Positions 58,990 to 64,000 of a stretch of 64,000 bases of DNA are shown here, one piece after another. A program made the translations under genes and the position numbers. The stretch covers positions 1 through 64,000 of the forward strand of contig JAUIDB010000017.1 of the NCBI GenBank assembly GCA_030429235.1, read 5' to 3'. Numbering within the stretch: the first letter of the stretch is position 1; the number at the start of each line of letters is the position of its first letter. Source of the stretch: Thermoanaerobaculia bacterium (lineage in GTDB: Bacteria > Acidobacteriota > Thermoanaerobaculia > Multivoradales > JAIOJS01). The notes beneath the pieces are model-generated. The model had not been told where the DNA came from. It worked only from the letters and a program-made list of their open reading frames with translations, and did not search any database.

Positions 58990-61590
58990 ATGAACCTCCG
59001 CCGACCCGGACCTCTGTCTCAGCTCGTTTGGTTCGTCCGGTGCCAGAGAGTCCGACTCCGGCGCCCGGCTGCCTTCCTCTGTCTGGTGCTAGGGACTTCG
59101 AGCCTGCTCGGCTGTCCCAGCCGACCTACCGGTGAGTTGACGACGGCACTGATTCCCAGCGGTTCCCTCCCGCGAGTCGAGCTGGTAGGGATGAGCCGGC
59201 ATGACCCGGTCGCTAGCTATCGCTTCCAGGCTATGGACTCGGCAGGCTGGACGATCGAACCACCTCCAAGGGAATCCGAACTCGAGCGCGGGATCCTGCT
59301 CGCGGCGGGGGCGGGTGGCAGGATCCGATTGGATGGGCGAATCGGAGTCGAGGCCGACGAGGTGCATCTCGTCGAGATCGAACTCAAACATGGAGTTCGC
59401 GGCCAGCTCCACCTCTTCTGGAGATCTCCCGACCAGAAGTACAGTGCTCGCCGGAAGGTGACCGCGGCCCTGGAACCGGCTACCCGTACGATTCGACTTC
59501 CGATGTTCGGCCGTCAGTTGTGGGATGGTCAGATCCGGTCGGTACGCATCGACCTCGTGACCCAAGACGAGGTCATCCTCCGCGAGGTACGACTGCTCTC
59601 GCTCCGATTGGAGGGTGAGACCATGGCGAGCTCGCCCGCCTGGCGGGCGGCACTGCAGGCTGACTCGCGGCGTTCGGTCCTGGTGGGATCCGGGGAGACG
59701 TCGCACTTCGCCGTTCCTCCGCACCAGGCAACCCACGTTTCGTTCTCTCTGGGTGCACCTCTCGGGCGGTGCCGCGTAGGCGTTTCGGAGGGTGGTGCGG
59801 TTCTCGGCGAATGGGTCGCCGGCCCCGCCTGGCGGCAGCGGGAGTTCGACCTGCCGGAACGAGCCGAAGGGTACCGGTTGCAGTTCGAGGCCGAAGAGCA
59901 CTGCGTTGCCTACGTGGCGAATCCCCGGCTGACGGCGTCGGGTCGGCCCACGGCGCACGACGGGCCAAGACGCAACGTGCTTCTGATCATCGTCGACACG
60001 CTGAGGGCTGACCGGTTCGATCGCGAGAAGATGCCGAAGTTGTTCGAGTGGTTCGAGACGCGCGGCCGTCACTTCGAACGAGCCTTTGCCCCAGCGCCTT
60101 GGACTCTGCCGTCGCATATTTCCATGTTCACGGGAGTGGGCACGTTGGGGCACGGGCTGAACTACGGTGAGCCGCTGAGCGATCCCTTGGTCTCTGTGGT
60201 GGAGCGGTTCCACGAAGCGGGGTACAGGACTTTGGCCAGCGCCGGAGGTGGCTACCTGAGCCCATCCTTCGGGCTCGATCGAGGCTTCGAACGCTTCGGC
60301 TTTTGGAGCGACCCGGTCCAGAACGAGAAGGAGCTCGAAACGGGGGTACAGCGGCTGGAGAGTTGGCTGTCGGAGTCCGATCCTCGGCCGTACTTCGCGC
60401 TGCTTCATACCTACGAGGTTCATCGGCCCTATCGGAAGCGGGAACCCTGGTACCCGGCCGAAACCGAAGGTGAGCTTCCCGTGGTACGTCGAGAGCCCGC
60501 CGGCGACTCTCTCCAAGAGGTTCGCCGCTTCTACACCCGGACTGCCGACGGACTCCGAGACCCGACCGACGAAGAGATGGCGAACCTCCGACTCGCCTAC
60601 GACAGTGGTGTGGCCTATACCGACGATCGGATCGCGGCTCTCTTGGCACGTCTCGAGGAACAGGGAACGCTCGACAATACCCTGGTGGTTCTGACCTCCG
60701 ACCACGGAGAGGCACTGGGAGAACTGGGCTACGCGGCGCACTCCTATCCGCACGACTTCAACCTGGCTATTCCTTTGGCGATGACCGTTCCGGGGGGGAG
60801 TGGCGAGTCGGGCGGTGTGTCCTCCGTAGTTTCCTTGATCGATCTACCGGCTACTCTGACGACGATGGCGCTCGGTGAACCGTGGAACCAGGGCGAAGGG
60901 CTCTCTCTAGAACCTCTGCTGCATGGTCAGACCCTCGACCGACGAGAGATCGTTTCCTATTCGGGCTCTTCCAACTTCGGCATGACACTGCGCTACCGAG
61001 ATCGATTGCGGTTGATTCTGATGGACACCGTGATCGGACCCCGCCGTGGCTGGTACGAACTCTCCGAGGCCTATAGCGAAGTCGAGGGAGTATCCAACGA
61101 GATCGAATCGATACCTCCATCCCTGTTGGCACACGCCCACGATCTGTTGCGTGCGGCGGCCGGCGACCATCTGACGGTGCGCAACGAGAGCGCGATGGAG
61201 ATCCAGGCGACGCTGCGCAACTTGGGAGCCCGCCATGTCAAAGCGGTCTCCCTACCGCCCACGGTGGTGAGTTCTCATCGCGCTGGGCAGGTCGACTTTC
61301 GGATCCCTCCTGGCACCACGCTAGAACTCCGACTAGAGCGTCCCGCGGCCCAGCGGAACATCGAGCTGCACTTTCGATGGTCCGGCGGAGAGTGTCGTGT
61401 CGAGGAGATCCTCGACGGTCGAGATCTCGCTTGGAGCGTAGACCTGGAGACTGGCGATTGCAGCTCGGGCTCGGGGAAAGGGCTCCTCGTGAATCTGCGG
61501 CGCGTCGGCACCGGGAGCGACGCCCCAGTCGAGGTAGCGATCGAAGGAGAACTCGCCGAACAGCTGAAGAGCCTGGGGTATCTCGATTGA
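58990..61590 (+). CDS. Sulfatase-family lipoprotein 4 with N-terminal beta domains
   Basis: Largest member, 866 residues. Lipobox Leu-Leu-Gly-Cys42, then about 290 residues of beta-rich sequence that resembles carbohydrate-binding sandwiches but matches no family I can name. The catalytic domain starts near 325: metal Asp336 in 'IVDTLRAD', active-site Thr372-Leu-Pro-Ser-His, 'TSDHGEALGELG'. A further beta segment follows, and the end reads Ser-Leu-Gly-Tyr-Leu-Asp. It is the head of an operon with the GT39 gene (TTGA overlap), which directly ties this enzyme family to glycan assembly. Confidence 0.88.
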   Translation: MNLRRPGPLSQLVWFVRCQRVRLRRPAAFLCLVLGTSSLLGCPSRPTGELTTALIPSGSLPRVELVGMSRHDPVASYRFQAMDSAGWTIEPPPRESELERGILLAAGAGGRIRLDGRIGVEADEVHLVEIELKHGVRGQLHLFWRSPDQKYSARRKVTAALEPATRTIRLPMFGRQLWDGQIRSVRIDLVTQDEVILREVRLLSLRLEGETMASSPAWRAALQADSRRSVLVGSGETSHFAVPPHQATHVSFSLGAPLGRCRVGVSEGGAVLGEWVAGPAWRQREFDLPERAEGYRLQFEAEEHCVAYVANPRLTASGRPTAHDGPRRNVLLIIVDTLRADRFDREKMPKLFEWFETRGRHFERAFAPAPWTLPSHISMFTGVGTLGHGLNYGEPLSDPLVSVVERFHEAGYRTLASAGGGYLSPSFGLDRGFERFGFWSDPVQNEKELETGVQRLESWLSESDPRPYFALLHTYEVHRPYRKREPWYPAETEGELPVVRREPAGDSLQEVRRFYTRTADGLRDPTDEEMANLRLAYDSGVAYTDDRIAALLARLEEQGTLDNTLVVLTSDHGEALGELGYAAHSYPHDFNLAIPLAMTVPGGSGESGGVSSVVSLIDLPATLTTMALGEPWNQGEGLSLEPLLHGQTLDRREIVSYSGSSNFGMTLRYRDRLRLILMDTVIGPRRGWYELSEAYSEVEGVSNEIESIPPSLLAHAHDLLRAAAGDHLTVRNESAMEIQATLRNLGARHVKAVSLPPTVVSSHRAGQVDFRIPPGTTLELRLERPAAQRNIELHFRWSGGECRVEEILDGRDLAWSVDLETGDCSSGSGKGLLVNLRRVGTGSDAPVEVAIEGELAEQLKSLGYLD

Positions 61591-63248
61591 ACGAGCCGAC
61601 GATCCCCGACTCGACTGGTATCCGGCGGGAGGCGTTCCTGGGACTGCTGGCCGCAACTGGTATCGGAATCCTGATTCGCCTGTGGGGTCTAGCAGGACAG
61701 GTCATCGGAGGTGACGAGATGCACGCGGTGCACGCAGCTCTCGACTCCTCCTTTCCCGAGGTGCTCTACACCTACCGTCCCAGCGACCACTGCATTCCGC
61801 TGACGAGTTTCTTCCGCTTTCTCCTGGATTGTGGTTTCACGCTGACCGAGTGGTTGTTGCGCCTCCCCAGTCTGATGGCCTCCGCTCTCGTGATCTATTG
61901 CCTTCCACGACTCCTGGTGCCGATCCTGGGAGGACCAGCTGCCGTGGGTCTTGCCTGGTGGCTAGCGCTTTCACCCACCTTCATCTACTACTCGAGGATC
62001 GTCCGGTCCTACGCGATCATCATCCTGTTAGGCAACCTGGCCATGATTGCGTTCTATGCCTACCTCGAACGACGAGTCCGTGGCTCTCGACCCCTGTTCG
62101 TGTTGGCGGCCGCACTCACGGTCTACTTCCACCCGGTCGCCGGACCGTACATCGTGGGTATGTTCGTTTTCGCCCTCGCCGAGTGGCTCGTGTCGTATCG
62201 CACCAAGAGCCGCCTCCTGCCGATCGTCTGGGCCGGGCTGGGCTTCGCCGGCGGCGTGGCGCTCTTCCTGTTGCCAGGTTGGTCCAGTCTGCACAGCGTC
62301 CTCGGGATGAAACAGAACAGCGGCATGATCAGTTGGGCGACTCTCCAGGGGGTCATGACACTCCAAGCCGGAGGCGAGAGCGGCTGGTTGACGTGGTTCT
62401 TCTGGCTGTTCGCACTCCTCGGGGTTGTTGCATTGGGACTGCGCCGTCCGCGAGTCGTGCTGTATGCGCTCACCGTCGTGGCCTGCCTGGTGCTGGGGGT
62501 GTGGTGGGTGTCACCGCTCGGCTCCAATCAACCCATCATCTTGAATCGCTACTTGATTATCGGATTGCCGGTCGTCCTCACGCTGGTAGCTACCGGTGGT
62601 GACTGGCTCGTCTCCTCCTGGAGGTCGCAAGGGGGCCGCTGCCTGGTAGCTATTGGTCTACCCCTGTTTTGGGTGCTCCTGGGCCCGCTCGGACCCGGGA
62701 AAGAGAACCTGCTCGGCGGCTCCTTCGCGCAACAGGCGCATCGAGCGACGCTCGAGTTCCGCAAGACTGCGGCGCTCGAGGTGCCAGCGGCCTACGAATG
62801 GGTCGCGAGTCGTGGCCCGAACCAGGTGGTGGCAGAGATGCCCTGGCAGTTCATGTGGCGCTACTCCAGGGTCTACGCTGAGTACCAGAGGTCGCACGGG
62901 GCCGAAATCGTGGTCGTTACGGTCGACCCCAAGGAGTCGACTCCGTTGCTCGAGTTTCGCAATCTGTCGGGTCCGGATCCGCTCGACGTGCTCTCGAGTC
63001 GAGCGACGGTCCTCCTGGTTCATCTCGATATCGCTGCCGAGGAGCGAGCCCTGGATCTGGCCATGGGCCGCAAACGTCGCAACGCGGATGTCGAACGCCG
63101 AGATCGGCGACTCGGCAAAGCCCAGCGTCAAACCGATCGGCGGCTCGGCCGGTTCGAGGAGGTCTGGGGACCACCGGACTACCGGTCCAGTGATATCGTC
63201 GGCTGGGATCTGGAGCGCGTGCGTCGCCTCATGAGGGGAGAACTGTGA
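61587..63248 (+). CDS. GT39/ArnT-like polytopic glycosyltransferase
   Basis: Membrane protein of 553 residues with about ten helices in the first two-thirds and a soluble C-terminal domain of about 170 residues. The first outer loop has Gly-Asp-Glu-Met-His, the acidic motif used by polyprenyl-phosphate-sugar-dependent transferases (GT39, GT83). It would transfer a sugar from a lipid carrier on the periplasmic side. TTG at 61587 overlaps the previous stop (TTGA), which is the most likely start. The following GT2 gene may make the lipid-linked donor. Confidence 0.83.
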   Translation: MNEPTIPDSTGIRREAFLGLLAATGIGILIRLWGLAGQVIGGDEMHAVHAALDSSFPEVLYTYRPSDHCIPLTSFFRFLLDCGFTLTEWLLRLPSLMASALVIYCLPRLLVPILGGPAAVGLAWWLALSPTFIYYSRIVRSYAIIILLGNLAMIAFYAYLERRVRGSRPLFVLAAALTVYFHPVAGPYIVGMFVFALAEWLVSYRTKSRLLPIVWAGLGFAGGVALFLLPGWSSLHSVLGMKQNSGMISWATLQGVMTLQAGGESGWLTWFFWLFALLGVVALGLRRPRVVLYALTVVACLVLGVWWVSPLGSNQPIILNRYLIIGLPVVLTLVATGGDWLVSSWRSQGGRCLVAIGLPLFWVLLGPLGPGKENLLGGSFAQQAHRATLEFRKTAALEVPAAYEWVASRGPNQVVAEMPWQFMWRYSRVYAEYQRSHGAEIVVVTVDPKESTPLLEFRNLSGPDPLDVLSSRATVLLVHLDIAAEERALDLAMGRKRRNADVERRDRRLGKAQRQTDRRLGRFEEVWGPPDYRSSDIVGWDLERVRRLMRGEL

Positions 63249-63290
63249 AGAAGAGCTGTCGACGATTCTCAACAGCTTTGTGGCCGAAGG

Positions 63291-64000
63291 ATGTTTGAAG
63301 ACAAACGGGTCGCCGTGGTCATGCCGGCCTACGAGGCTGAGAAGACTCTCGGCATGACGTACCAAGAGATCCCGATGGATCTGGTCGACGATGTAATTCT
63401 GGTCGACGATGCGAGCACCGACGCAACCTCCGCCATGGCGAAGAGCCTCGGAATCACGGTCTATACCCACCCTACGAACCAGGGTTACGGAGCGAACCAG
63501 AAGACCTGCTATCGCGCTGCCCTGGAACGCGATGCCGATGTGGTGGTCATGCTGCACCCCGATTACCAGTACTCACCCAGGCTGTTACCGGCGATGGTTG
63601 CCATGGTGGGTAGTGGACACTTCGATGTAGTGCTGGGTTCGAGGATTCTGGGGCGGGGAGCACTCGAGGGCGGTATGCCACTCTACAAGTACATCTCCAA
63701 CCGTTTCCTCACCTACTTCGAGAATCTTCTGGTCGGGGTGAAACTGAGCGAGTACCACACTGGATACCGTGCCTTTAGCCGCGAGGTTCTCGAGTCGCTT
63801 CCCCTGGACGAGAACTCCGACGACTTCGTCTTCGACAATCAGATGCTCGTGCAGGCGATCGGTCAGGGCTACTCGATCGGTGAGATCAGTTGTCCGACAC
63901 TGTATTTTCCGGAGGCCTCGAGCATCAACTTCCGACGTTCCTGTATCTATGGATTCGGGGTGCTTTGGACCGCGATCAGCTACCGTCTGCACCAATGGGG
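63291..64000 (+). CDS. Family 2 glycosyltransferase, DPM1-like, truncated by window
   Basis: The gene runs off the right edge; 236 codons are visible from ATG 63291. '[13 protein letters not shown]', '[11 protein letters not shown]', '[13 protein letters not shown]' and '[12 protein letters not shown]' fit the dolichyl- or polyprenyl-phosphate sugar synthase branch of GT2. '[15 protein letters not shown]' and '[13 protein letters not shown]' are also typical. It follows the GT39 gene by 42 bases and could produce its donor. The ribosome site is poor (GAAGG directly next to the ATG). Confidence 0.87.
   Translation, partial: MFEDKRVAVVMPAYEAEKTLGMTYQEIPMDLVDDVILVDDASTDATSAMAKSLGITVYTHPTNQGYGANQKTCYRAALERDADVVVMLHPDYQYSPRLLPAMVAMVGSGHFDVVLGSRILGRGALEGGMPLYKYISNRFLTYFENLLVGVKLSEYHTGYRAFSREVLESLPLDENSDDFVFDNQMLVQAIGQGYSIGEISCPTLYFPEASSINFRRSCIYGFGVLWTAISYRLHQW

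Noticed and set aside
42377-64000. Genomic island or prophage boundary
   Set aside because: No integrase, transposase, tRNA or attachment repeat was seen, and base composition looks like the rest of the window.

Overview
The window is a chromosomal segment from a GC-rich, diderm bacterium. Almost every gene uses GC-ending codons, and outer-membrane and periplasm-type proteins (an MltA transglycosylase, DsbD, an EnvC-like factor, many lipoproteins) are common. The mix of DUF4388 and TPR proteins, threonine-type 'sulfatases' ending in a Leu-Gly-Tyr tail, an ACE-like M2 peptidase and a secreted protein with a Phe-Trp-Phe-Phe domain points to Acidobacteriota, perhaps the Thermoanaerobaculia. That placement is inferred from family recall, not from a search. 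No tRNA, rRNA, CRISPR array, transposase, integrase or phage gene was seen.

Layout. 0.2-11.0 kb (+): a DUF2339/DUF3999 membrane pair, an L,D-transpeptidase, a one-component sensor diguanylate cyclase, mltA and a NUDIX hydrolase, closed by a clear intrinsic terminator. 11.0-15.9 kb (+): the translation and RNA block ffh-rpsP-khpA-rimM-trmD-rplS-rnhB, with a good promoter in front of rpsP. 15.9-22.2 kb (+): a very long TPR protein, an unknown membrane-anchored protein, NAD-type isocitrate dehydrogenase and rarA. 22.2-31.9 kb: dsbD (-) divergent from an aminotransferase, an M2 dipeptidyl carboxypeptidase, a site-2 protease with CBS domains, and an envC-ctpA-yibQ cell-wall module in which the CtpA-like protein has lost its catalytic residues.

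31.9-37.7 kb (-): mazG, a GalU-like nucleotidyltransferase, a GHMP sugar kinase with a galacturonokinase-like motif, and a three-gene TRAP transporter; together these could import a sugar acid and activate it. 38.0-41.2 kb (+): a TPR membrane protein and a DUF4388 protein with a pseudopilin-like tail, whose stop codon lies in a five-copy 19-bp tandem repeat. 41.3-42.3 kb (-): a secreted protein.

42.4-64 kb: a glycan locus. Four translationally coupled glycosyltransferase genes (-), a divergent GT2-GT4 fusion and its paralogue come first. Four alkaline-phosphatase-superfamily lipoproteins follow, annotated as sulfatases by family but carrying Thr where sulfatases carry the formylglycine Cys/Ser. 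An ECF sigma factor and a double-zinc-finger anti-sigma lie among them. The window ends with a GT39-like membrane glycosyltransferase and a truncated GT2. I infer that this region builds and modifies a surface glycan or glycolipid under ECF sigma control; it is the best candidate here for an undescribed system.
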